From: Nocardia abscessus
GTDB lineage: Bacteria; Actinomycetota; Actinomycetes; Mycobacteriales; Mycobacteriaceae
Length of the DNA: 64,000 nt
Reading direction: 5' to 3'
NCBI RefSeq assembly: GCF_015477775.1
Contig: NZ_JADLQO010000003.1
Coordinates: 456,228-520,227 of the forward strand
Under the pieces are notes generated by a model. The model ran no database searches and was not told where the DNA came from. It worked only from the letters and a program-made list of their open reading frames with translations. Positions 42,646 through 51,094 of this stretch are shown here, piece after piece (the stretch's first letter is position 1; each line of letters starts with the position of its first letter). The position numbers and the translations under genes were made by a program.

Positions 42646-43515
42646 ATGGTTGACGAACAGGCCGCGCAGTACACGGTGGGCGCGGTGGCGACGAGACTCG
42701 GCCTTCCGGTCGCCACGCTGCGTAGCTGGAACCAGCGCTACGCGATCGGCCCGCCGAGGCCGCGGGCCGGCGCCCACCGTCGATATACCGAAGCCGACAT
42801 CGCCACGTTGGAGCGCATGATCGGACTCGTCAGAGCAGGCGCCACACCCGCCAGCGCGGCACGACAGGCGCTCGCCGGTGCCGAAGCCGATCCGGCGCAC
42901 ACGGATCGCAGCGCCCTACTGGCGGCGGCCGAAGGGCTCGAACCGGATGTCGCGCTCACCATGATCATGGCCCGGCTCGGGCGCGACGGCGTCGTCGCGA
43001 CCTGGAACCGGCTGTGCCGCCCGGCCTTCGCGGCGATCGTCACCGGGCAGAACAGTGGCCGCGGGCTGATCGAGGTGGAGCATCTGCTGTCCTGGGCGAC
43101 GATCGCGGCACTGCACCGCATGTTCCCGCCGGTCCGCCGCCCGCGTTCCCAAACGCCGATTCTGCTGGCGTGCACGGCAGGGGAGAATCACGTGTTGCCT
43201 CTCGAAGTGCTCCGGGCCGCGCTGGCGGAGCGCGGCATCGTCACGCTGCTACTGGGCGCCGCGGTACCCGACTCCGCCTTGACGGACGCCTTGTCGCACT
43301 ACCGTCGACCGTGCCTGCTCACGCTGTGGTCGCAGATGCCCGAGACCGCCACGCCGGGAACGTTGTGCGCCGTGCGACCGGCGGCGGCGCGGGTGCTGGC
43401 CGCCGGACCGGGCTGGGCCACCGTCACGCTACCGTCCGAGGTGCCCTACGCCCGCTCGCTGGAGGACGCACTCGAGACGTTGAGCGAGCTCGGCAGTCGC
43501 CACGGCGCCCCGTGA
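42646..43515 (+). CDS. MerR-family regulator with CarH/LitR-like cobalamin-binding domain
   Basis: The 289-residue protein begins with a MerR winged helix (YTVGAVATRLGLPVATLRSWNQRY, HRRYTEADIATLERM). A four-helix segment follows, then a Rossmann-like domain. Two features match the B12 photoreceptors CarH and LitR: an EH pair at 145-146 and an ExH motif at 180-182 (GENHVLP), where CarH has its lower axial His. The Trp ten residues before the EH pair in CarH is Gln135 here, and the Gly after HxxG is Pro. It faces the carotenoid genes, as LitR does in Streptomyces. Starts at 42616 and 42646 are both possible. Confidence 0.78.
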   Translation: MVDEQAAQYTVGAVATRLGLPVATLRSWNQRYAIGPPRPRAGAHRRYTEADIATLERMIGLVRAGATPASAARQALAGAEADPAHTDRSALLAAAEGLEPDVALTMIMARLGRDGVVATWNRLCRPAFAAIVTGQNSGRGLIEVEHLLSWATIAALHRMFPPVRRPRSQTPILLACTAGENHVLPLEVLRAALAERGIVTLLLGAAVPDSALTDALSHYRRPCLLTLWSQMPETATPGTLCAVRPAAARVLAAGPGWATVTLPSEVPYARSLEDALETLSELGSRHGAP

Positions 43516-43544
43516 TCGGGACCACCGACCCGCGCCGCGCCGAC

Positions 43545-43561
43545 GTCCGTACCGGACGGAC
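43545..43561. terminator. Weak bidirectional hairpin
   Basis: GTCCGT-accgg-ACGGAC is a perfect 6-bp stem between the convergent stops of the MerR-type and NtaA-type genes. It is short, so only a modest terminator. Confidence 0.35.
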
Positions 43562-43596
43562 CTGAGTGGTCTCCGGCGTTCGGCAGGAGGCGGACC

Positions 43597-44958
43597 TCAG
43601 GCGCGAGCCGCCACCGTGGACCGCACGTTCGGGAGACCGAGATTGTCGCGCAGCGTCGCCCCGGTGTACTCGGTGCGCAGCGCGCCGCGCTCTTGCAGCA
43701 GCGGCACCACCTTGTCGACGAACTCATCCAGGCCCCAGGGCACCAGATGTGAGCCGAGGATGAAACCGTCGGAGCCGTCCTCCTGGACGAAAGTGTCGAT
43801 CTGCTCGGCGACCTGGGCGGGAGTTCCGACCAGGGCGCCGCGCTCGAACTGGTCGATCACCACCTCGCGCACACTGAGTTTCTTCGCCTCGGCGACCTGG
43901 CGCAGACGTTCGGCAGTGGCGAAGCGATCCTGGTGGACGAAGGCGCGGCCCTGGATGATCGGTGGAGCATCGGGATCGGGGTCGATAGCGGGCACCGGGC
44001 CCTCCGGGTCGTAGCCGGACAAGTCACGGTTCCAGATCTGCTCCAGCAGAATCAGCGCGGTCTGCCCGGTGACCTGTTCCTCACGGATGGCGTGATACTT
44101 CTCGATCGCCTCGGCCTCGGTGTCACCGAGAACGAAGCTCGCCGAGGGCAGGATCTTGATGTCGTCGGCCGCGCGTCCCGCCGCTACCGCGCGCGATTTG
44201 ATGTCGCGGTAGAAGTCCGCGGCCTCCGGCTGCTTGCCGAACGGGGAGAAGATGGCGTCGGCGCTCGCCGCGGCGAACGCGCGTCCTTGGGGTGACACAC
44301 CAGCCTGCAAGATCACCGGCCTGCCCTGCGGGCTGCGCGGCACGGTGAAACGACCGGAGATGTGGAACTGGCTGCCGTGGAGGGCGAACGCGCCCGCGTC
44401 CGGCCGGGCGAGGAACCGTCCGGAGCCCTTGTCGGCGACGATGTCCGCGGCGTCCCACGAATCCCACAGTGCGCGAACGGCGTTCAGTGTCTCCTCGGCC
44501 CGCGCGTAGCGGTCGGCCGGATCGAGGAATCCGCCGCGCCGGAAGTTCTGCCCGGTGAAGGCGTCGAAGGAGGTCACCACGTTCCAGGCGGCCCGGCCGC
44601 CGGACAGGTGATCCAGGCTCGCGAACTGCCGGGCCAGCTCGTAGGGCTCGTTGAAGGTGGTGTTGATCGTGCCCGCGAGCCCGAGATGCTCGGTGACGGC
44701 GGCGATCGAAGCCAAGACGGTGAGGGTGTCCGGGCGGCCGATGATGTCCTGGTCGAAGATCCGGCCCGCGCGTTCGCGCAGGATGAGCCCTTCGGCGAGG
44801 AAGAAGAAATCGAATTTGCCGCGTTCGGCGGTGCGCGCGGTGTGTTCGAAACTGCTGAAATCGATCTGGCTGCCCGCCTCGGGATGCCACCAGGCGGTGT
44901 GATGGTTGACGCCGCCGAGGTAGGCGCCCAGGATGACCTGCTTACGGGGGGTGCTCAT
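43597..44958 (-). CDS. NtaA/SnaA/DszA-family FMN-dependent monooxygenase
   Basis: The 453-residue LLM-class flavin-dependent monooxygenase has family landmarks LGAYLGGVNHHTAWWHPEA, FDFFFLAEGL, LGLAGTINTTFNEPYELARQFASLDHLSGGRAAWNVVTSF and a late IDQFERGALVGTPAQVAEQIDTF. Relatives oxidise nitrilotriacetate, sulfones or sulfur compounds, using FMNH2 from a separate reductase. No reductase is adjacent. The start follows GAGGTCACC. It is 13 bp downstream of a second LLM monooxygenase, so the pair is probably one operon. Confidence 0.87.
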   Translation of the reverse strand: MSTPRKQVILGAYLGGVNHHTAWWHPEAGSQIDFSSFEHTARTAERGKFDFFFLAEGLILRERAGRIFDQDIIGRPDTLTVLASIAAVTEHLGLAGTINTTFNEPYELARQFASLDHLSGGRAAWNVVTSFDAFTGQNFRRGGFLDPADRYARAEETLNAVRALWDSWDAADIVADKGSGRFLARPDAGAFALHGSQFHISGRFTVPRSPQGRPVILQAGVSPQGRAFAAASADAIFSPFGKQPEAADFYRDIKSRAVAAGRAADDIKILPSASFVLGDTEAEAIEKYHAIREEQVTGQTALILLEQIWNRDLSGYDPEGPVPAIDPDPDAPPIIQGRAFVHQDRFATAERLRQVAEAKKLSVREVVIDQFERGALVGTPAQVAEQIDTFVQEDGSDGFILGSHLVPWGLDEFVDKVVPLLQERGALRTEYTGATLRDNLGLPNVRSTVAARA

Positions 44959-44971
44959 AGGGTGACCTCGC

Positions 44972-46186
44972 TCAGGCAGTCGCGTAACGGTTGGGAACGT
45001 CGGTGGGCAAACCGAGCAGTGCGCGCAGCGAACCGTCCGGATAGCCGGAGCGGAATACCCCGCGTTGTTGCAGCGCGGGGACGAGCCGGTCGGTGACCGC
45101 TACCAGATCATCGACCGCTACACCGGGCCGCAATCGGAATCCGTCGAGTCCCTGCCCGCTCCAGTCGGTGAGCAGGTCGGCGAGCTCATCGGCACTGCCC
45201 GCGAAAATCGCCGCGTCGGAATCGAACTCGCTGCCCGCGACCTCACTCAACCGCGTCAGACGCTGCGGACCGGTCTCCTTGTCGGTGTCGAGGAAAACGG
45301 TCAGATCGGCGAAGACCCGCAGCGGCTCACCGTCGCGATCCACTCGTGCCGCCGCGGCCGCGACCTGCTCCAGGACGGCGGCCGGACCGGTCTCGCGAGG
45401 TGGCGTCACGAACACCAGATCCGCGCCGCGGGCGGCGAATTCGAACACCAGCGGGGCGTGCGCCAGCGCCGCCACCACCGGCTGCCCTTGGGGCGGACGC
45501 GGTGTGATCGACGGGCCCCGGACGCTGAAGAAGCGGCCCTCGAAGTCGATGTAGTGCAGTTTGTCGCGATCGATGAAGCGGCGGGTGGCCACGTCACGAA
45601 TCTCGGCGTCGTCCTCCCAGCTGTCCCACAGTCGCCGAACCACCTCGACCGCGTCGGCGGCTTCGGCGAACAGGTCGTGGACATGGTCGGGGAAGACGCC
45701 GGACGCAACCGCCTGCGCGATTTCGGCGGCGGTGAGGTCGCGCACTTCGCGGCGTCCGAAATGGGCTGCCTCCTCCGCGGTTCCGGACACCCGTGCCTGC
45801 CAGCCCGCCCGGCCACGCGACGTGTAATCCAGGGTGGCGATCGCCTTGGAGACGTGGAAAGGCTCGGTGTGCGTGGTCGTCACGGTCGGGATGAGGCCGA
45901 TGTGCCGGGTGGCCGGGGCGACCAGCGCGGCGATCAAGTGGGCGTCGATCCTTGCCCGCACCTGGTCTACGGCGTCATCGGTCTGTGCGTGCCATCCGCC
46001 CGGGATGCGGAGGCTGTCATCGATGCTGACGAAATCGAGCAGTCCACGCTCGGCGATCCGCACCAGGTCGGTCCAGTAGCCGGGGCTGAACAGCTCGGCG
46101 GGCCGGGAGTTCGGCTCCCGCCACGCGGCCGGATGCCAGCCCGCTCCGTCGAGCGCGACGCCGAGATGCAGTGGGTTCGGTGCCAT
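44972..46186 (-). CDS. LLM-class flavin-dependent oxidoreductase
   Basis: The 404-residue protein is a second bacterial luciferase-like monooxygenase: LHLGVALDGAGWHPAAWRE, FVSIDDSLRIPG, GLIPTVTTTHTEPFHVSKAIATLDYTSRGRAGWQ, and a C-terminal FRLRPGVAVDDLVAVTDRLVP. The ATG at 46186 follows GGGAG. It is the upstream gene of a two-gene operon with an NtaA-type monooxygenase, so the two probably act on related substrates such as organosulfur or chelator compounds. The substrate is not identifiable. Confidence 0.85.
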   Translation of the reverse strand: MAPNPLHLGVALDGAGWHPAAWREPNSRPAELFSPGYWTDLVRIAERGLLDFVSIDDSLRIPGGWHAQTDDAVDQVRARIDAHLIAALVAPATRHIGLIPTVTTTHTEPFHVSKAIATLDYTSRGRAGWQARVSGTAEEAAHFGRREVRDLTAAEIAQAVASGVFPDHVHDLFAEAADAVEVVRRLWDSWEDDAEIRDVATRRFIDRDKLHYIDFEGRFFSVRGPSITPRPPQGQPVVAALAHAPLVFEFAARGADLVFVTPPRETGPAAVLEQVAAAAARVDRDGEPLRVFADLTVFLDTDKETGPQRLTRLSEVAGSEFDSDAAIFAGSADELADLLTDWSGQGLDGFRLRPGVAVDDLVAVTDRLVPALQQRGVFRSGYPDGSLRALLGLPTDVPNRYATA

Positions 46187-46519
46187 CGTCTCCCGTTTCT
46201 GTGCATGCGCGAATGTCATGTCGTGCAACGTGCGAATCGGTGCGATGTGCCGAGACGATGGCGCGCCGAGGGATCGGCGAGATCGGCCGGATGAGCTCTA
46301 CGACGCCACGGGACACGGATAACACCTGGATACGGCCGCATATCGAGTGGAGCGCGCGGCGCGGTCCCTGCTGGGTGCGATGCGTCAACGATTGAGATCA
46401 GCTCGAGCTATGGGAAATACCTACGCCCACCGGGAGCCGGTGGGAAGTCCGAGCCCGCCTGCCTCGAGGAAGCAGGCGGCGCCGTTCCGGTTCGCAGCGT
46501 TGGATCGACTCGGTGATGT
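46187..46519. other. 333-bp intergenic region
   Basis: This gap separates the LLM operon from the TetR gene. It holds a hairpin near its right end (see the separate entry) and the probable LLM operon promoter. I see no ORF with a credible start. Confidence 0.5.
46455..46479 (-). terminator. Hairpin terminator after the TetR gene
   Basis: CCGCCTGC and GCAGGCGG form a perfect 8-bp stem with a 9-nt loop, about 40 bp downstream of the TetR stop at 46520 on the minus strand. Confidence 0.5.
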
Positions 46520-47080
46520 TCACTGTGGCGGCGGCCGCAGAAGGTGTTCTCCGGCGAGCTGGATGGCTTCGCGCGTGGTGTACCCAGGGTGGTCGGCGAC
46601 GATGAAGTGGCGGCCGATCGCGAGGGCGAAGGTCAGCGTGCTGCGTGCCTCGATCTCGTCGAGGTCGGTGAGGAAGGCCCCGAACATCTTGCGCAGGAAC
46701 GCCATCCGCTCGTTGTCCATCCGCCGCAGGCGAGCGGCGACGGACTCGTCGTGGCGGGCCCAGGCCCGTACCGCGAGATCGATCCGGTGCAGGTCCTCGG
46801 CGAAGGTCAGGCGTCCCGCGCGGCGGATCCGGTCGGCGGCATCGGCGCCTTCGGCGTCGGCCTGGGCGATGACTTCGGTCGTGCAGCGCCGTTCCCATTC
46901 GTCGAGCATTTCGGCGAGCAGCGCGGGGCGGCCGTCGAAGTGCCCGTAGAACCCGCCTTTCGTGACGCCGAGCTCGGCGGCGAGCGTTTCGACGCGGACA
47001 GCGTCGGGCCCTCCCCGGGCCAAGGCTTCGAGTCCGGCCTCGATCCAGCGGGCTCGTGTCGTGCGGGGTATGGCGGGAAT
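46520..47080 (-). CDS. TetR-family regulator, apparent ATT start
   Basis: This TetR protein has a complete HTH (TTRARWIEAGLEALARGG, VRVETLAAELGVTKGGFYGHFDGRPALLAEML) and a C-terminal ligand domain. The frame has no ATG, GTG or TTG near its natural N terminus. A perfect GGAGGT (47087-47092 on the complement) lies 6 nt before an in-frame ATT at 47080-47078, which gives the expected short leader IPAIPRTTRARW. The nearest in-frame ATG, at 47197, would remove the divergent promoter and operator and add 39 residues. ATT is therefore the best candidate, giving 186 residues. Confidence 0.7.
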   Translation of the reverse strand: MPAIPRTTRARWIEAGLEALARGGPDAVRVETLAAELGVTKGGFYGHFDGRPALLAEMLDEWERRCTTEVIAQADAEGADAADRIRRAGRLTFAEDLHRIDLAVRAWARHDESVAARLRRMDNERMAFLRKMFGAFLTDLDEIEARSTLTFALAIGRHFIVADHPGYTTREAIQLAGEHLLRPPPQ

Positions 47081-47118
47081 CGGGTCACCTCCATTGATCG
47101 CGCCGTATTCATACGCTA

Positions 47119-47139
47119 CCGTACAGATGAACTGTACGG
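47119..47139. promoter_or_regulatory. TetR operator (palindrome)
   Basis: CCGTACAG-atgaa-CTGTACGG is a perfect 8-bp dyad in the gap between the TetR gene and the divergent DUF6463-like gene. It probably controls both. Confidence 0.65.
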
Positions 47140-47215
47140 CACCGTATAAAAGAGCGGCACCGTGCCCGGCGAAAGTGCGAGAGAGCCGGGGCGGCATAGG
47201 AACCGGAAGGTCACG

Positions 47216-47686
47216 ATGAACTCCACGAAGCGATTGCTCCGCTGGGCGGCCGGAATCATGCTCGTGCTGGGCACAGGGCACCTGATTCTGCTGGCGCTCG
47301 CCTCTTGGGAGGAGATCACCGGCTGGGTGGATCGGGGGCTCTGGGCTGCGGTCCCGCTCGAGCTTTCCGGCGCGCAGACGGTGGAGTCGCTGCAGAACAA
47401 GGTCACCTTCTGGGCCGGGCCGGGGAGCTTCGCCGTGCCGCTGATCCTCTTGGGTCTCCTGATCTGGCGCCTTGCCGGCCACGGCGTGGCCGTGCCCGCC
47501 TGGTTCGGCTGGGGCCTGGCGGTGTGGTGTGTGCTGGGTGGCGTCCTTCTGGTGCCGTCGCCGTACTTCGTCGGTGCCGTCGCCGGGGTACTGGTCATCT
47601 GGGCGGCGCGGCAGGACGATCGGCCGGAGAGCGCGGCGGGGCCGACATCGCCTGGTACCGAACGAACCTCACTCGACCCCCGCTGA
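47216..47686 (+). CDS. DUF6463-like membrane protein
   Basis: The 156-residue protein has four predicted transmembrane helices: LRWAAGIMLVLGTGHLILLAL, FAVPLILLGLLIWRLAG, WGLAVWCVLGGVLL and FVGAVAGVLVIWAA, with a periplasmic loop after the first. This matches the small actinobacterial DUF6463 family. It faces the TetR gene above across the CCGTACAG dyad, so it is probably the repressor's target. No transport function is known. Confidence 0.7.
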   Translation: MNSTKRLLRWAAGIMLVLGTGHLILLALASWEEITGWVDRGLWAAVPLELSGAQTVESLQNKVTFWAGPGSFAVPLILLGLLIWRLAGHGVAVPAWFGWGLAVWCVLGGVLLVPSPYFVGAVAGVLVIWAARQDDRPESAAGPTSPGTERTSLDPR

Positions 47687-47926
47687 GCGGGAGTGATCCT
47701 CGCGCGAAACGCGGCCGGGCGGTTTCGGCTATAGGCGGGTCGATTCGTAGATTCGAGGCGGCCGCCGACAACGGTCGCAACCGATGGTCGAAAGCCAGGG
47801 CCGATCATCACCGGCAAACGGCCGAAGTTCGACAGCGACCTGTGGCGGCCCGATCCGCGCGTGATCGAGGCGGCCGACCGTTCTGCTCGGCCGAGTAGCG
47901 GAGGCGAATTGCCGCCCCCGACTCGT

Positions 47927-48265
47927 CTACCTGGCCGGCACGATCGGTGTGCCGCTGCCCGGCCCTGGCGTGGGCGGAACCAGCGCGCCGGCGGGCGTAT
48001 TGGCGCTGGGCGCCGAACGCGCGGGCGGGGGCGCCAGCATCTGCAACGGCAGAGCCGGTGGCGGCGCCGCGGGCCCGCGGGACCCGGGCTTGTCGGCGCC
48101 GCACGCGGCAGATGCGGGCCCGCTCGGTGTCTCTCCGCAGCTCGGCGGTGGACCGGCCGGAACGATGGGGTCGGCGGAGGCGGTCGCGGCGGCGATGATC
48201 AGTGACACCGACACACCGGCCGGCGCGATCCAACGCCGCCATGCCCGCGCCTGGATCACAGCCAT
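47927..48265 (-). CDS. Exported proline-rich small protein
   Basis: The 112-residue protein has a signal peptide (ending ITASASA-like, VSLIIAAATASA) and a proline/alanine-rich tail (PPPALPLQMLAPPPARSAPS) with two cysteines. It has no recognised domain. Its start ATG lies inside the last codons of the mspA gene and overlaps it by 10 nt in another frame, so the two are likely translationally coupled. Confidence 0.6.
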   Translation of the reverse strand: MAVIQARAWRRWIAPAGVSVSLIIAAATASADPIVPAGPPPSCGETPSGPASAACGADKPGSRGPAAPPPALPLQMLAPPPARSAPSANTPAGALVPPTPGPGSGTPIVPAR

Positions 48266-48891
48266 ATCGGGTCACCGTAGACGGCGACCGAATTGTCCGC
48301 CGTGGCCGTGGAAATCGACACGATCGCGAACGAACGCAGGCTGACCGCGCCCGCACACGCATCGATCTTGATCTGTATCTGATCGACGGAGATCGAGCCG
48401 TGCGCGCCCGCGAGCGCTTTCGTGCCGAACGTGATGCTGCTGATGGTGCCGGGCTTGATGGTCGTCGACATGTTCGGCAGCGCCAGCGCGCTGCCACCGA
48501 CCGCGAGGCCGGGCGAGGGAGCGACGGTCACCATGGCGTTCGGGCCGATCGCCGCGGACAGGCCCACCGTGAGGCCGTTGGAGACATCGGCTTGGCAACC
48601 GATCTGATAGCCCAGCTGTAACGTCCCCGAGTTCACGGGCTCCCGGCCTTCGCCACCGATATCGGCCGCCGCCGACAACGTGACGAACCCTTCCCGGGTG
48701 AACGGGGTGGCGGCCAGATTGGGCACGCGTTGAACGTCTTCCGCGGTCTTGCTGATCCGCAGCTCCCAGCCGTCCTCGGTGTCGATGACGCGAGATTTGT
48801 CCGCTACCGGGTCAGCGGTCGCGGGGGCGCTGGTCATGCCGAACGCCGCGGTCGCAGCGATGCCGAGCATCGCTATCGTCGAGCCCTTCAA
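48256..48891 (-). CDS. MspA-family porin
   Basis: The 211-residue protein has a Sec signal peptide ending GMTSAPATA, cut before DPVADKSR, as in MspA. The mature part shows MspA features: VIDTEDGWELRISKTAEDV, LAATPFTREGFVTLSAAADI, a gap, LQLGYQIGCQADVS and TVGLSAAIGP, ending with short beta strands (SVAVYGDPIWL). It would form an octameric channel in the mycolic-acid outer membrane. TTG at 48891 is the likely start, after AAGGA. It is followed by a coupled proline-rich exported gene. Confidence 0.88.
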   Translation of the reverse strand: MKGSTIAMLGIAATAAFGMTSAPATADPVADKSRVIDTEDGWELRISKTAEDVQRVPNLAATPFTREGFVTLSAAADIGGEGREPVNSGTLQLGYQIGCQADVSNGLTVGLSAAIGPNAMVTVAPSPGLAVGGSALALPNMSTTIKPGTISSITFGTKALAGAHGSISVDQIQIKIDACAGAVSLRSFAIVSISTATADNSVAVYGDPIWL

Positions 48892-48990
48892 TGAAATCCT
48901 TAGTCCTGTTAACAGTCGGACGTGATAGTACTGACTTCGTCCTCGCGGCGGCACGGAAGACTGTCCATTGTTGACCGGCAGCGGTTTTCG

Positions 48991-50934
48991 TCACCGGTGG
49001 ATGTATCCCCGGGTGAGTGGTGCGTCGTCGAGTCGTGGGGCGATCGACTCGCCGCCGAGTGCCTGCCGCAGGATCGCCTGCTCGTCCTGGATGACGTGCA
49101 TCACGGCGTTGATCAGGGCGAGGTGGGTGAACGCCTGGGGGTAGTTGCCCCAGTGCCGTCCGGTTCGGGGATCGATCTCCTCGGCGTAGAGGCCGAGGGG
49201 GCTGGCGTAGCCGAGTAGTTTCTCGCACAGCTGTTTGGCTCGTTTCTTTTCGCCGATCTCCGACAGCGCCGAGACCAGCCAGAACGAGCAGATCGTGAAG
49301 GCGCCTTCCTCCCCGGCGCAGCCGTCGTCGGTCTCGCCGACGCGGTATCGCAAGACGAGGCCGTCTTCGGTCAGTTCCTCGGCGATGGCCAGCACGGTGT
49401 TGCGCACCCGGTCGTCGTCCGGCGGCAGGAATCGGACCAGGGGGATGAGCAGGGTCGAAGCGTCCAGCGCCGTGCTGCCGTAGTACTGGGTGAACACCCG
49501 GCGAGAGTCGACCGCGTGTGCGCAGATGTCGGCGTGGATTTCGTCGGCGGCCCGTTGCCAGCGGTGCGCGCGGTCGAAATCCTGGTGGATGCGCGCCAGC
49601 CGGGCCCCGCGATCGGCGGCGACCCAGCACATGACTTTGCTGGAGGTGAAGTGCTGGGGCTGCCCGCGAACCTCCCAGATGCCGTGGTCTGGTTCGCGCC
49701 AGTAGGTGAGGGCGCTCTTGACCGCGCGGCCCAGCAGCGGCCAGGCGCGTGCATCGATTTGATCCTGGTGACGGGCGTAGAGGTAGACCGCGTCCAGCGC
49801 CGCACCCCATACGTCGTGCTGGCGTTGCCGGAACGCGCCGTTGCCGATGCGCACCGGGCCCGCGTTGTCGTACCCGCGCAGGTGGGGGAGGGTGTGTTCG
49901 GTGAGGTCGGTTTCGCCCCCGATGCCGTAGACGATCTGCATGTCCCTGGCTTCCTCGGTCAAGTCGAGGATGTAGGAGAAGAAGTCGTTCGCCTCCCAGC
50001 TGAAGCCCAGGGTGTACAGGCCCCACAACGCGAAGGCGGAGTCGCGGATCCACGAGTAGCGGTAGTCCCAATTGCGTTGTCCACCGGGGGTCTCGGGCAG
50101 CGATGTGGTCGCGGCGGCGGCGACCGCGCCGGTCGGTGCGAAGGTCAGTCCCTTCAGGGTCAGTGCGCTGCGGGTGAGTTCCGCGGTCCACGGATGGTCC
50201 GGAAAGCGCCCGCCGGCCAGCCAGTGCCGCCAATGATGAATCGTCCGCAGCAGGCGCTCTTCGGCCTCGTCGACGTCGCTGGGAGCGTCGCGCGTGCCCC
50301 AGGACAGCGCGCAGAAGCGGGTGTCGCCCGTCTTCAGCAGGGTGCGGGCGACCGCATGCGTACCTTCCAGCCCCAACCGCATGTCGGTGCTCAACGTCAG
50401 TTGCAGGTCGGTTCCCTCGGCGCTGGCCTGTGCGAGGTAGTAGCTGCCCAGGTAGTCCCACCGCGCGCGATACCTGCCGTAGTCGAAGGCCGGTTGACAA
50501 TCGAGGTTGAAATGGATCTGTCCGGTCTCGCAGTGCACCGTCCGCAGCAGGATGTGCTCGGCGTCGTAGTCCGTGGGGGTGCGCCGATGGGCGCTGCGTC
50601 CCGGTGTCTGGTGCCGCCACGGCCCGACCAGCAAGACGTCCCGCACCGTCGCCCACCCGTCGCCGCTGCGCCAGCTCGTCTCCATGACCATGGTGCCGGG
50701 GATGTAGCGACGGTCGGTGGGCACCATGAAGTCGGCAGGGGCGAACCGGAACGAGCCTGCGGAGCGATCGAGTATCGCCGCGAAGACACTGGGGGAGTCC
50801 ATCCTCGGCAGACACATCCACTCGATGGCCCCGCTCGGTGCGATGAGGGCGGTGACTTCGCAATCGGAGATGAACCCGTAGTCATCGATGCGCGGGAACG
50901 CCGTGAGCCGCGGTGCGCGTTCGATCTCGTCCAT
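48991..50934 (-). CDS. Glycoside hydrolase family 15 (trehalase/glucoamylase-like)
   Basis: The 647-residue protein resembles mycobacterial GH15 trehalases: RIDDYGFISDCEVTALIAPSGAIEWMCLPRMDSPSVF at the N terminus, NWDYRYSWIRDSAFALWGLYTLGF in the catalytic (alpha/alpha)6 barrel, and Glu-containing ETDLTEHTLPHL and AEEIDPRTGRHWGNYPQAFTHLALI blocks with the likely catalytic acid and base. It hydrolyses trehalose or alpha-glucans in the cytoplasm. The ATG at 50934 has GGAG six bases upstream; ATGs at 50946 and 50976 are possible. Confidence 0.9.
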   Translation of the reverse strand: MDEIERAPRLTAFPRIDDYGFISDCEVTALIAPSGAIEWMCLPRMDSPSVFAAILDRSAGSFRFAPADFMVPTDRRYIPGTMVMETSWRSGDGWATVRDVLLVGPWRHQTPGRSAHRRTPTDYDAEHILLRTVHCETGQIHFNLDCQPAFDYGRYRARWDYLGSYYLAQASAEGTDLQLTLSTDMRLGLEGTHAVARTLLKTGDTRFCALSWGTRDAPSDVDEAEERLLRTIHHWRHWLAGGRFPDHPWTAELTRSALTLKGLTFAPTGAVAAAATTSLPETPGGQRNWDYRYSWIRDSAFALWGLYTLGFSWEANDFFSYILDLTEEARDMQIVYGIGGETDLTEHTLPHLRGYDNAGPVRIGNGAFRQRQHDVWGAALDAVYLYARHQDQIDARAWPLLGRAVKSALTYWREPDHGIWEVRGQPQHFTSSKVMCWVAADRGARLARIHQDFDRAHRWQRAADEIHADICAHAVDSRRVFTQYYGSTALDASTLLIPLVRFLPPDDDRVRNTVLAIAEELTEDGLVLRYRVGETDDGCAGEEGAFTICSFWLVSALSEIGEKKRAKQLCEKLLGYASPLGLYAEEIDPRTGRHWGNYPQAFTHLALINAVMHVIQDEQAILRQALGGESIAPRLDDAPLTRGYIHR

Positions 50935-51094
50935 GCGTTGCTCCATCGTCGTCTCGGCCCCACTCCAGCCGGGCATCCGCGCGATTTACCTGCTGGACCG
51001 CCTTCCTTCAACGCTGCGAGCGGTACGGGCGTGCGTGATGTGACGCTCTACTAGCCCACCACCTTGTGGGTCGAGTCGGCAAGCCCCTGGGAAG

